Positions 1 to 6,502 are shown, counted from the stretch's first letter. The stretch is DNA of 10,103 nucleotides from an uncultured Caryophanales bacterium (GCA_947165725.1 CAMVBL010000036.1:1-10103); one strand, 5' to 3'. Notes: a model not told the origin generated them from the sequence alone. Made by a program: numbers and translations.

Positions 1-1564
1 CGACATCTTTTTCGTTTTCAATCGCTTTTAAGAAAGCTTCATCGCCTTCTTTAGCGATAGTTTTCATAACTTTCTTTTCTCTATAGAAGAATAAGATAAC
101 AGCGCCTAAAACACAGAAGGCTGCAGCGACAATAGCAACGATAACTAAACCAAGTTTAGAAGCAGTAATGTCATTACTATCTACAGCTTGAGTGGTGCCA
201 ATAATCGCTAAGGATGTGAATAAAATCATAGCGATACTTTGACCAAATTTCATCGCAAATGTACGAGCAGCGAAGAACATGCCTTCTCTATTTTGACCAG
301 TAGTGACGGCTTCAGCTTCGGCAACGTCAGCAACGATAGATTGAGGAATGATGCCTAATAAGGCCATTGGTAAAGCAGCAATAATCATAATGGCAATACC
401 GAATAACCAGCTTAATCCATTAGCGCCACCTTGATTTGGCAAGAAGTCAGGAATACTTGAAATAGCGGTAATTGCATAGCAAATTGCTAAACCTAAGAAA
501 CCAGCAATAACGAGTTTCTTTTTACCAAATTTCTTAACTAAGCCTGTAACGAATGGATAGAAGATCGCACTTAAGACAGTCATACCACCCATAAACACCA
601 TAACCATACCGGCGTCAAAGCCGAGTGAGACTTTAACAAAGAATGGTAAACCTGTTTGGAACATGGTTAAACCAACCCAGTACATGATGTCGGAAAGTGA
701 GAATGTTCTAAAGTCCTTGTTCTTGAATGTTGAGATCAATGATTTAACAACATTTTCTTCACTAGGCTTTGTTTCAACGTAGTCTTTCTCTTTCAAGAGA
801 ATGGCTGGCAAAAGCATACAGACTGCTGCGACAGCCGCTAAGAAGATAAAGCAAATACGGAATGACCATGCATATGCATCTTGATTGCTCATGCCAGCAC
901 CTTCTAATAAGCTTGTAATAACTTTTGGCTGACGAACAATATCAATAACGTTACCTGCAGCATCTTTAACTTCGTTCATGCCAGCACCCGCTAAAACGAA
1001 TGGAATGTAGGCAAGTAGTGTACCTGCAAAGAATGTTAATGAGATAGCAGTAGAAATAAACATTCTATCTTCTTGAGTTTTACCAAACTCAGAGATAAGA
1101 GCATTGTAAGGTGTGCAGTACATTGTCATAAATGTATAGAACAAAACGATAACAACACTAATCCAAATAATATTGCCAACGTTACCACCAGCATCGAAAG
1201 CACCAAATGGCGCACAGAATAATAAGACTGTGACGATTGCGAGTGGCACAGCAGCGATAAGCATGAATGGAGTTCTTCTACCCCTTGGATTCTTACTTCT
1301 ATCAGATAAAGAAGCAATAAGTGGATCAGTAACAGCATCGAAAACACGGCTTAAAGCTGTGATTAAACCTAAAACTGTCATAAAACCACCGATCACAAGA
1401 CCAGGTAAGATGTATTGTATAGCACCGGCAGCGGTGTCACCTGTTGCTCCACCTGTTGGTAAATAGAATGTCACTAACCAAGCACTAATGATACCAGAAA
1501 GAAGCGACCAGCCTAATTGACCGATAGCAAAAATAATCATTTGCTTTTTAGATAATCTTTTCAT
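1..1564 (-). CDS. GPH-family (MelB-like, MFS_2) sugar:cation symporter, 3' end outside window
   Basis: A polytopic membrane protein of the glycoside-pentoside-hexuronide:cation symporter family, expected to import a sugar or glycoside with Na+ or H+. About 521 codons are visible with no stop before the left edge, so the C-terminus is cut, probably only slightly because the family is roughly 450-550 residues and the visible end is already a charged cytoplasmic tail. The family signature lies at residues 73-100: R73, D76 and DP at 80-81, SDRS at 87-90 and the loop RGRRTPF at 94-100. A second hallmark, GQNREGMFFAARTFAMKFG, begins near residue 423. The rest is hydrophobic segments, about 12 in all. 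The start ATG (1562-1564) follows a good site, AAAAAGGGAG, 7 nt upstream. The tetR-type gene ends 33 bp upstream on the same strand, so the two are probably one operon. The substrate cannot be named. Family confidence is high. Confidence 0.93.
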   Translation of the reverse strand, partial: MKRLSKKQMIIFAIGQLGWSLLSGIISAWLVTFYLPTGGATGDTAAGAIQYILPGLVIGGFMTVLGLITALSRVFDAVTDPLIASLSDRSKNPRGRRTPFMLIAAVPLAIVTVLLFCAPFGAFDAGGNVGNIIWISVVIVLFYTFMTMYCTPYNALISEFGKTQEDRMFISTAISLTFFAGTLLAYIPFVLAGAGMNEVKDAAGNVIDIVRQPKVITSLLEGAGMSNQDAYAWSFRICFIFLAAVAAVCMLLPAILLKEKDYVETKPSEENVVKSLISTFKNKDFRTFSLSDIMYWVGLTMFQTGLPFFVKVSLGFDAGMVMVFMGGMTVLSAIFYPFVTGLVKKFGKKKLVIAGFLGLAICYAITAISSIPDFLPNQGGANGLSWLFGIAIMIIAALPMALLGIIPQSIVADVAEAEAVTTGQNREGMFFAARTFAMKFGQSIAMILFTSLAIIGTTQAVDSNDITASKLGLVIVAIVAAAFCVLGAVILFFYREKKVMKTIAKEGDEAFLKAIENEKDV

Positions 1565-1597
1565 AATTTGTCTCCCTTTTTAAATTATGTACCCCGA

Positions 1598-2215
1598 TTA
1601 ATTGTTGTTGAGCGTTGATAGAACGATATCAATCATGCACTCAACTTGTGACTGTTTCTCAATAACTTTATCTTGATTGAGCACAGCCGCTTTGATGGAA
1701 AGTTTCTTACAAAGCTCTAGTAAGGCGTGAGTGGTGGCAAAGTAGAACGTCGATATGTCTCTTTGTTCCTTAACGGACCCATCTTTAATACCTTCCTCGT
1801 AGGCTTTCATATAAAGCTTCTCATATTGACCAACGACCGATTCATATGGGTCGATGACATCACTGCTTGTAGGATCCTCGCTACTAATGAATGAATCAAA
1901 CTCATTAATAAACTTGTAGAATTCTGGATGATGGATGAAGATTTGTAAGTAGCTGAGATAGAAAATCTTTAGTTTTTCAAACCCAGTTCTACCTTCACTT
2001 AGTTTGAAGTATAAAGTGTTAACTTCTTTTTGTAATTTCATCGCGGCATAAACAACGATGGCTTGCTTCTTACCAAAATAACGGTAAATGGTGGCTTCAC
2101 CCACCTGAGCGGATACCGCGATATCCTTGATGGTGACATCTTGAATAGAACGACAGATAAATAAATCTGTTGCGATGTCGACTAAAAAATTCATTTTTAC
2201 ATCTTTTAAACTCAT
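1598..2215 (-). CDS. TetR/AcrR-family transcriptional regulator
   Basis: A 205-residue DNA-binding repressor of TetR type, the normal length for the family. The N-terminal helix-turn-helix spans about residues 10-55: ATDLF at 15-19, TIKDIAVSAQVGEATIYRYF at 28-47, then KKQAI. These match the TetR pattern of a helix, 'IA..AGV..GTIY.YF' and 'K..L'. The C-terminal 150 residues are a divergent helical ligand or dimer domain, so the inducer is unknown. The start is not certain: the only purine-rich stretch (GAGAGG) lies 17 nt before this ATG, while Met8 offers a second start with an equally weak site. The gene is followed 33 bp later by a GPH transporter, its most likely target. A promoter at 2262-2290 and an inverted repeat at 2223-2259 suggest autoregulation. 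Confidence 0.9.
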   Translation of the reverse strand: MSLKDVKMNFLVDIATDLFICRSIQDVTIKDIAVSAQVGEATIYRYFGKKQAIVVYAAMKLQKEVNTLYFKLSEGRTGFEKLKIFYLSYLQIFIHHPEFYKFINEFDSFISSEDPTSSDVIDPYESVVGQYEKLYMKAYEEGIKDGSVKEQRDISTFYFATTHALLELCKKLSIKAAVLNQDKVIEKQSQVECMIDIVLSTLNNN

Positions 2216-2222
2216 AACACTA

Positions 2223-2259
2223 TGATAGATTACCTCTCAAAACGATAATCTTTCTATCA
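2223..2259. promoter_or_regulatory. Inverted repeat, candidate TetR operator
   Basis: TGATAGA at 2223-2229 is repeated in inverse as TCTATCA at 2253-2259. The inner parts also match roughly: TTA follows the left arm and TAATC precedes the right arm. It lies between the regulator's predicted -10 and its start codon, so bound protein would block transcription of the regulator and transporter. The arms are more widely spaced than in the classic 15-bp TetR operators, so this could instead be an mRNA hairpin in the 5' leader. Position and symmetry are seen; the binding protein is inferred. Confidence 0.45.
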
Positions 2260-2261
2260 AC

Positions 2262-2290
2262 AATATATCTTTAATATAAAAATAAAGCAA
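2262..2290 (-). promoter_or_regulatory. Promoter of the tetR-type/transporter operon
   Basis: On the minus strand, a -35-like TTGCTT (2285-2290) and a -10 TATATT (2262-2267) are separated by exactly 17 bp. Transcription would start near 2255, inside the right arm of the inverted repeat at 2223-2259, giving a leader of about 40 nt. Confidence 0.6.
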
Positions 2291-2322
2291 ATAAAAAATG
2301 CAAAATAATCAAAAAATGTATG

Positions 2323-2351
2323 TTTTTATTTATAAAGATGTAATGTATAAT
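2323..2351 (+). promoter_or_regulatory. Promoter of the esterase lipoprotein gene
   Basis: A perfect -10 TATAAT lies at 2346-2351. The -35 position 17 bp upstream holds only TTTTTA, so it is weak. The predicted start near 2358 leaves a leader of about 25 nt that contains the AGGAG ribosome site at 2372-2376. This is also the reason for rejecting a translation start further upstream. Confidence 0.55.
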
Positions 2352-2384
2352 GTTTTTTGCTTAAACAGAATAGGAGATGTAATG

Positions 2385-3449
2385 ATGAAATTACAAAAGA
2401 GATTTTTATTTTTAAGCGCCTTAGTCGCTACTTCTTTAGTGGCTTGTAACAACGCTAAACCAGAACCACAACCAGAACCAGACAATACGCATGTTGATGT
2501 CTTCGTTCTTTCTGGTCAATCCAACATGGAAGGTAGTACCTACTGGACACATCCAACAAGTAAGAAAGAATTATTAAAAGAATACTTTGAACAAGAAGGT
2601 ATGGATTTCACTCCTGTTTCTGAAGGTATCCCATCAGTTAAAACTTCTTTCTATGGTTTCTATCATCCAAATGGCTGGACACAAGCTCATACCGCTAGCC
2701 CAGACAAATCCACACCTGAAGCGAGATTAACTCCTAACTTCCAACCAACAAAAGTTGGTATGGGTGTCGGTGATAAAGGTGATAATCCAAACCCATTCTT
2801 TGGTCCTGAATTAGGCATTGCTAATACTATCGCTGAATACGCCACAGAAGAAAACCCAGTTCACTTGGTGAAATGCGCCTTCTCCGGTAGTGGTTTTGAA
2901 AATGGTAACTATAGAAACGGTGACCCAGACTGGGGTAGCCGTAATGATGATCCAAAAGAATCATTATTCTATTTATTAAAGACATATACACATAACTGTT
3001 TAGAAGCAATTGAGGCCACTGGTAAAGTCCCAGTCTTAAAAGGCTTCATTTGGCACCAAGGTGAATCCGATGGTGGTAACGCTAAATATGAAACATATAT
3101 GAGAACTCTTCTCAATGACTTCAAAGAAGAATTCAAGAGTTACGCTTTAGATGAAGACCCAGATAAGATCGCTTTCTTAGACTGCACCATCTATGATGGC
3201 AAGGGCAAGAGCACATTGAACTATGGTACCGCCGCTAATAATGCTAAATTAGCGATTGCTAATGAATCAGAAGATGACTTAAACTTCTGCATCGATGCTG
3301 GCCATGGTGAAGGTGGCTTAGGCTTAGAAGTCGGTGATGATGCTGCTGGTGGTTATAACACATATCACTACAACACCAAAGATGCTTACATCCTTGGTAA
3401 AGCCTATGGTGAACTCATCATCAATAACAACTTGTTAAGAGATAAATAA
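2385..3449 (+). CDS. Lipoprotein carbohydrate esterase, SASA/CE6-like (SGNH fold)
   Basis: A 355-residue secreted lipoprotein, predicted to remove acetyl groups from glycans (sialate O-acetylesterase / acetylxylan esterase CE6 group). The signal peptide MKLQKRFLFLSALVATSLVAC ends at lipobox Cys21, followed by a Pro/Glu-rich linker (PEPQPEPD). The catalytic block SGQSNMEG carries Ser46. WHQGESDG lies at 223-230; in CE6 enzymes I recall the Glu of this block (here E227) acting as the triad acid. A late histidine, H328 in YHYNTKDAYILGKAYGE, is the likely catalytic His; the usual DxxH is NxxH here. AGGAG at 2372-2376 is 8 nt from this ATG; ATG at 2382 is an equal alternative (5 nt). The frame stays open upstream to 2298, but that part overlaps the promoter. 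It is divergent from the tetR-type gene and followed by tRNA-Arg. The exact substrate is unknown. Confidence 0.88.
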   Translation: MKLQKRFLFLSALVATSLVACNNAKPEPQPEPDNTHVDVFVLSGQSNMEGSTYWTHPTSKKELLKEYFEQEGMDFTPVSEGIPSVKTSFYGFYHPNGWTQAHTASPDKSTPEARLTPNFQPTKVGMGVGDKGDNPNPFFGPELGIANTIAEYATEENPVHLVKCAFSGSGFENGNYRNGDPDWGSRNDDPKESLFYLLKTYTHNCLEAIEATGKVPVLKGFIWHQGESDGGNAKYETYMRTLLNDFKEEFKSYALDEDPDKIAFLDCTIYDGKGKSTLNYGTAANNAKLAIANESEDDLNFCIDAGHGEGGLGLEVGDDAAGGYNTYHYNTKDAYILGKAYGELIINNNLLRDK

Positions 3450-3453
3450 TCCA

Positions 3454-3482
3454 TCTTAAAGAAATTGGAGATGCGCTATAAT
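3454..3482 (+). promoter_or_regulatory. Promoter of tRNA-Arg
   Basis: TATAAT at 3477-3482 stands 7 nt before the first base of the tRNA. The -35 position (TCTTAA, 17-bp spacer) is a poor match. There is no clear terminator between the esterase stop and this promoter, so some read-through into the tRNA is possible. Confidence 0.5.
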
Positions 3483-3489
3483 AGATACT

Positions 3490-3567
3490 GCGCTTGTAGC
3501 TCAGTTGAATTAGAGTGCAACCCTCCGAAGGTTGAGGTCACGCGTTTAAATCGCGTCAAGCGCACCA
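3490..3567 (+). tRNA. tRNA-Arg, anticodon CCG
   Basis: A 78-nt cloverleaf with encoded CCA. The acceptor GCGCTTG/CAAGCGC is fully paired. The D stem is GCTC/GAGT (one G-U pair). The anticodon stem is CAACC/GGTTG around the loop CTCCGAA, giving anticodon CCG, which reads the Arg codon CGG. The T stem is ACGCG/CGCGT. The T loop is TTTAAAT instead of the usual TTCRANT, and the D loop has GA where nearly all tRNAs have G18-G19; the two changes can pair as A19-U56. All stems are intact, so it appears functional. CGG is rare here but is used, for example at 4631-4633 in the padR-type gene. Confidence 0.93.
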
Positions 3568-3580
3568 AATAGAAAAATAT

Positions 3581-3610
3581 AGTCCTGATTAATTTCAGGA
3601 CTTTTTCTTT
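3581..3610 (+). terminator. Rho-independent terminator after tRNA-Arg
   Basis: AGTCCTGA (3581-3588) pairs perfectly with TCAGGACT (3595-3602) around a 6-nt loop, and the stem runs into TTTTTCTTT. Confidence 0.9.
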
Positions 3611-3670
3611 AATTTATTTTGATAAAATCTCACTAAAAAATAATGGCCAAAAATTATCTAAAATTCTTTC

Positions 3671-3699
3671 TTTACTAAAGTAAAAGAATAATGTAAGAT
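3671..3699 (+). promoter_or_regulatory. Promoter of the flavodoxin gene with a short palindrome on its -35
   Basis: TTTACT (3671-3676) and TAAGAT (3694-3699) are 17 bp apart, leaving a leader of about 42 nt with a good ribosome site. TTTACT is also the left arm of TTTACT-AA-AGTAAA (3671-3684), a 14-bp palindrome that could be an operator over the -35. The rest of 3611-3747 holds no gene that I can see. Confidence 0.45.
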
Positions 3700-3747
3700 A
3701 TTGCTTTCTTTTGGACCGAAAAGAAAAGAGAAAGGAGAGGAAGATAA

Positions 3748-4308
3748 ATGAAAGCAAAAAAGAGCAAGTACTTCAAAGCCGCGAAAGAAAACACTGATAA
3801 ATTAGTGGTCTATTTCTCCGCTAAAGGGTTTCAAGCTAATGGCATGTTAACTAAAGGCAATACTGCCTGTTTAGCGGAAATCATCAGAGATGAACTTCAC
3901 GCGGACTTATTCGAACTTGTTTCTAATGATGAACATTATCCAAATGATTATCGCCCACTTCTTGAGATATCCAAAAAGGATATCGACAGTAACGCCCGTC
4001 CTATGTATCAAGAAGATGTACCAGATTTTGCCAAATATAAATATATATTTATCGGTGGACCTGCTTGGTTCTTCTATTGGCCAATGATCAACTACACATT
4101 CTTAGACAATCACGATTTAACTGATAAGACTCTCATTCCTTTCGCCACTCATGCTGGCTCTGGTCTAAAAGGAATTGACGATCATTTAATTGAAATGTAT
4201 CCAAACAACAAAGTCTTAAAAGGTATTTCTATCAATGGTAGTGATACACAAGCGGATAAAGATCATGTCAAAAAAGTGATCAAGAATTGGCTTACAAGTA
4301 TACTATAG
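3748..4308 (+). CDS. Flavodoxin (Flavodoxin_4 type)
   Basis: A 186-residue cytosolic FMN-binding electron carrier or flavodoxin-like reductase. The first strand KLVVYFS lies at 18-24. The phosphate loop is the extended form found in many Bacillota flavodoxins, with about a dozen extra residues between YFS and the GNT at 37-39. The second FMN-binding loop is IFIGGPAWFFYWP at 100-112, where the Trp/aromatic residues would stack on the flavin. The third is PFATHAGSG at 131-139. A lysine-rich N-terminus of 17 residues precedes the fold; no signal peptide or membrane segment is present. Ribosome site GGAGAGG ends 7 nt before ATG 3748. The gene has its own promoter and a strong terminator at 4328-4359. 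The redox partner is unknown. Confidence 0.92.
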   Translation: MKAKKSKYFKAAKENTDKLVVYFSAKGFQANGMLTKGNTACLAEIIRDELHADLFELVSNDEHYPNDYRPLLEISKKDIDSNARPMYQEDVPDFAKYKYIFIGGPAWFFYWPMINYTFLDNHDLTDKTLIPFATHAGSGLKGIDDHLIEMYPNNKVLKGISINGSDTQADKDHVKKVIKNWLTSIL

Positions 4309-4327
4309 GATACGCGTACACGAAGAT

Positions 4328-4359
4328 GGCGCTCCCAAAATCATGGGTAGCGCTTTTTT
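4328..4359 (+). terminator. Rho-independent terminator after the flavodoxin gene
   Basis: GCGCTCCC (4329-4336) pairs with GGG-T-AGCGC (4345-4353), leaving a single bulged T and an 8-nt loop, followed by TTTTTTC. This is a strong, GC-rich terminator that isolates the flavodoxin gene from the padR operon. Confidence 0.93.
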
Positions 4360-4383
4360 CTTGCAAAAATCTATAAAAAACTC

Positions 4384-4411
4384 TTGACACATATATACCT
4401 CGTGATATGAT
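4384..4411 (+). promoter_or_regulatory. Strong extended -10 promoter of the padR operon
   Basis: A consensus -35 TTGACA (4384-4389) and TATGAT (4406-4411) are separated by 16 bp, with a TG extended -10 motif (4403-4404) directly in front. Predicted transcription starts near 4418. It is the best promoter in the window. Confidence 0.88.
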
Positions 4412-4420
4412 GTATACCGT
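4394..4420. promoter_or_regulatory. Candidate PadR operator: repeated TATAC elements
   Basis: TATAC (4394-4398) and GTATA (4412-4416) form an inverted repeat with 13 nt between, centred on the -10. The same region also contains a near direct repeat, TATACCTCGTG and TATACCGTG. PadR regulators usually autoregulate by binding dyads over their own promoters, so this is the natural candidate site. Binding itself is inferred. Confidence 0.45.
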
Positions 4421-4435
4421 GAAAAGAGGTATGCT

Positions 4436-4750
4436 ATGGATGCTCAATTAAAAAGAGGTGTACTAGATGTCTGTGTCTTAGCGGCTATTAAGAATGAAGA
4501 TTCCTATGGCTATAAGATCATTAAAGACTTAAAACCTATTCTTGAATTATCTGAATCCACACTCTATACCATTTTGAAGCGTTTGGAAGAAGCCAATATG
4601 CTAGTGGTGCGCTCCGCGGAATACGAAGGCCGGCTTCGTAAGTATTATCACATCACACCGAATGGCTTAAGAAGAATTGAAGACTTCAAAAACGAATGGA
4701 AAGAAATTATGGAGATTTACGCCTTCATAGAAAGGGAGGAAAGATATTAA
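4436..4750 (+). CDS. PadR-family transcriptional regulator
   Basis: A 104-residue winged helix-turn-helix repressor of the short PadR subfamily, full length. The first helices DVCVLAAIKNEDSYGYKIIK are at 11-30, the recognition helix ESTLYTILKRLEEANML at 40-56, and the wing ends in GRLRKYYHITPNG at 65-77. A C-terminal helix (79-104) would dimerise. AAAGAGG ends 6 nt before this ATG; another ATG at 4431 is out of frame. It is the first gene of a three-gene operon and its stop TAA overlaps the next ATG by one base (TAATG), implying coupled translation. In other Bacillota such regulators pair with HAAS-domain membrane proteins, as here, and probably repress their own operon. The signal sensed is unknown. 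Confidence 0.93.
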   Translation: MDAQLKRGVLDVCVLAAIKNEDSYGYKIIKDLKPILELSESTLYTILKRLEEANMLVVRSAEYEGRLRKYYHITPNGLRRIEDFKNEWKEIMEIYAFIEREERY

Positions 4751-5334
4751 TGAACAAACAACAATTCTTAGATGAACTTAGAAGTAAATTAGTCGGTCTT
4801 CCCGATGAGGAAATTGAAAACCGCGTTAGCTTCTATGAAGAAATGATAAATGATCGTATCGATGAAGGTAAAAGTGAAGAAGAAGCGATTAACGAAATCG
4901 GTACTGTGGATGAAGTAGTCAGAGAAATCGCTAAAGATACACCGCTTGTGAGCTTAGTGAAGCACAAGATGAAACCAAAGAGAAGACTCAGAGGTTGGGA
5001 AGTATTGATTATTATCTTCTCATTCCCATTCTGGCTTCCACTTGTGATTACCGCCATTGCATTAACATTTGCCGCAATCGTCGTGATGTGGAGTGGTGCA
5101 ATTGCCGTCTATGCCGTTGAAGTGAGTATGATTGCCACCATGATTTGGGGCATCTTAGGATACCTTGCTAACGGTCTAGCAGACACATACTACTTAGGCG
5201 CAGCATTATTGGGCTTCGGTGGTACCATCCTCATGGCGTTTGCCTGTTATGGAGTTACCAAAGGTATGTTCCGTTTAACTAGATTTATGATAATTGGCAT
5301 CAAAAGTGCCTTTATCAGAAAGAAAAGGAGATAA
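4750..5334 (+). CDS. HAAS-domain (DUF1700) membrane protein
   Basis: A 194-residue membrane protein. Residues 1-62 are the HAAS domain: MNKQQFLDEL, then LPDEEIENRVSFYEEM (17-32), then DEGKSEEEAINEIGTVDEV (38-56). This is the helical domain that typically accompanies PadR regulators. A basic linker (KHKMKPKRRLR, 71-81) leads into hydrophobic segments at about 84-113, 115-140 and 147-170, and the tail IRKKRR is strongly basic, so the N-domain and C-tail should be cytoplasmic or membrane-associated. The frame is open upstream to 4696, but the ATG at 4750 has AGGGAGG 10 nt before it and starts at the padR stop. The next gene follows after 8 bp. The likely role is linking membrane state to the PadR repressor; this is inferred from family context. 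Confidence 0.9.
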   Translation: MNKQQFLDELRSKLVGLPDEEIENRVSFYEEMINDRIDEGKSEEEAINEIGTVDEVVREIAKDTPLVSLVKHKMKPKRRLRGWEVLIIIFSFPFWLPLVITAIALTFAAIVVMWSGAIAVYAVEVSMIATMIWGILGYLANGLADTYYLGAALLGFGGTILMAFACYGVTKGMFRLTRFMIIGIKSAFIRKKRR

Positions 5335-5342
5335 GGATTATT

Positions 5343-6464
5343 ATGAAAGGTATATTTGTTGCATTAATCGTCGTCGGCAGTATTGCCGTAGGCGCTGGTG
5401 CGGTAATCGTGGGATATAACGTAGTTAAAGGTAGAAAGAGTGATACCTATGTCACTAATAGACATGAAATTAATGAAGAAATCAAAAACTTCGATATCCA
5501 TACCGCTACTGCAGATGTTGAATTAATAAAAGCAAACGATGGCAAAGGCTTAGTCGTTTGTGAAGAAAAAGAAAAAGTTTATCACGAAGTCACTGTTCAA
5601 GATGGCTTATTAAAGATTAAAACAATTGATAACCGTAGATGGTTTGAAAAATGGTTCTTCAACTTTGATTTTAGACCAATGAAAGTCACTGTTTATTTAC
5701 CAGAAACCGCTTGTGAATCTTTAAATTATGATTCATCCACTGGTAGTTTAGATGTTGCTAGTGACTATACATTCACCAGTGTGAAAGCTGTTGCGAGTAC
5801 AGGAAGCATCAAACTTAACAATAAAGTTACTGGTGATATTGAGGCCAAGGCCTCTACAGGTAGTGTCGCTATTAAAAACGCTACCGCTAATAAATTATAT
5901 GCAAAAGCCTCCACTGGTAGTGTCTTAGTTGAAAACACTGAAGTAGTGGGTGAAGCAAGAGTGGAAGCCTCTACTGGTGCAGTTAAAATCGATGGCTTAA
6001 AGTGTGCTAGTTTCTTTGGTAAAACAAGCACAGGTAGCTTCAATGGTACAGAAATTGAAGCCACAGGTGATGTTTATATTGAAGGATCAACAGGTTCTTC
6101 TACAGCAAAAACCATCAAATGTCAAAACCTCACATTAAAGCATTCTGTTGGTTCTACAAGTTTAGAAGATGTCCAATGTGAAGACTTAAATGTGAGAGCA
6201 AGCACAGGTGGAGTTAAGCTCACTAGCACAATCGCTAACAATCATATGGATATTAAAACCACAACTGGTGATGTCATCTTCAACGATAGTGATGCCGCTA
6301 GTTTAAAGATTGAAACAGATACTGGTGATGTTAGAGGTAACTTCTTATCACCAAAAGTTGTCTTCTTTGATTCCGATACAGGACATGGAACATTCCCAAA
6401 AGAAACAACTGGTGGTGTGTGTGATATCAAAACTGATACCGGTAACGCAAACCTCACTTGGTAA
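5343..6464 (+). CDS. Membrane-anchored DUF4097 beta-solenoid repeat protein
   Basis: A 373-residue protein with one N-terminal membrane segment (about 3-25, no lipobox Cys), a basic stop KGRK, and a large domain predicted outside the cell. Residues 40-125 are a beta-rich lead-in. From 130 to 368 it has 14 copies of a 19-20-residue unit with an (S/T/D)-T-G-x turn: DSSTGS, VASTGS, KASTGS twice, EASTGA, KTSTGS, EGSTGS, KHSVGS, RASTGG, KTTTGD, ETDTGD, DSDTGH, KETTGG and KTDTGN. This is the DUF4097 pattern, expected to fold as a beta-solenoid. AAGGA ends 5 nt before the ATG, 8 bp after the HAAS gene. DUF4097 proteins often accompany PadR/HAAS operons; their biochemical role is not established. A terminator follows directly. 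Confidence 0.92.
   Translation: MKGIFVALIVVGSIAVGAGAVIVGYNVVKGRKSDTYVTNRHEINEEIKNFDIHTATADVELIKANDGKGLVVCEEKEKVYHEVTVQDGLLKIKTIDNRRWFEKWFFNFDFRPMKVTVYLPETACESLNYDSSTGSLDVASDYTFTSVKAVASTGSIKLNNKVTGDIEAKASTGSVAIKNATANKLYAKASTGSVLVENTEVVGEARVEASTGAVKIDGLKCASFFGKTSTGSFNGTEIEATGDVYIEGSTGSSTAKTIKCQNLTLKHSVGSTSLEDVQCEDLNVRASTGGVKLTSTIANNHMDIKTTTGDVIFNDSDAASLKIETDTGDVRGNFLSPKVVFFDSDTGHGTFPKETTGGVCDIKTDTGNANLTW
5730..6446 (+). repeat. Tandem 57-60-bp coding repeats (14 units) in the DUF4097 gene
   Basis: The STG turn recurs every 19-20 codons. At DNA level neighbouring units remain similar only around the turn, for example GCCTCTACAGGTAGTGTC (5850-5867), GCCTCCACTGGTAGTGTC (5907-5924) and GCCTCTACTGGTGCAGTT (5967-5984), and mostly through different synonymous codons elsewhere. 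The early units use STGS; the late ones (from about residue 300) shift to acidic TTGD/DTGD/DTGN turns. Confidence 0.88.
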
Positions 6465-6470
6465 AAAACG

Positions 6471-6497
6471 AAGACGCTCGGACGAGCGTTTTCTTTT
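6471..6497 (+). terminator. Rho-independent terminator of the padR-HAAS-DUF4097 operon
   Basis: ACGCTC (6474-6479) pairs with GAGCGT (6484-6489) around a GGAC tetraloop; AAG/TTT extends the stem and TTTTCTTTT follows. It begins 6 bp after the stop codon. Confidence 0.9.
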
Positions 6498-6502
6498 AAT
6501 TA

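Noticed and set aside
1173..1466. 97-codon open frame on the plus strand
   Set aside because: It lies antisense inside the GPH transporter, whose family motifs are unambiguous on the minus strand; it has no ribosome site or recognisable protein.
2298..2384. N-terminal extension of the esterase to an ATG at 2298
   Set aside because: It contains the TATAAT promoter element, lacks a ribosome site, and would bury the lipoprotein signal peptide; AGGAG at 2372-2376 directs the start to 2382/2385.
2827..3009. 60-codon minus-strand open frame
   Set aside because: It is antisense within the esterase catalytic domain, with no ribosome site or family resemblance.
4309..4435. Possible riboswitch or small RNA before padR
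   Set aside because: The only structure is the flavodoxin terminator; the padR leader is about 18 nt, too short for a riboswitch.
4696..4749. Longer start for the HAAS protein within padR
   Set aside because: The HAAS domain begins at the ATG of 4750, which has AGGGAGG upstream and the TAATG coupling with the padR stop.
5730..6446. Regular 57-60-bp spacing suggesting a CRISPR array
   Set aside because: Units are conserved only around the Thr-Gly turn codons and vary elsewhere, the frame is continuous, and there are no identical repeats or cas genes.
5765..6457. Two open frames on the minus strand (5765-6064 and 6242-6457)
   Set aside because: They are the antisense of the regular STG repeats; the repeated codon pattern keeps the opposite frame free of stops. 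Their translations are low-complexity Pro/Val/Ser/Leu strings.
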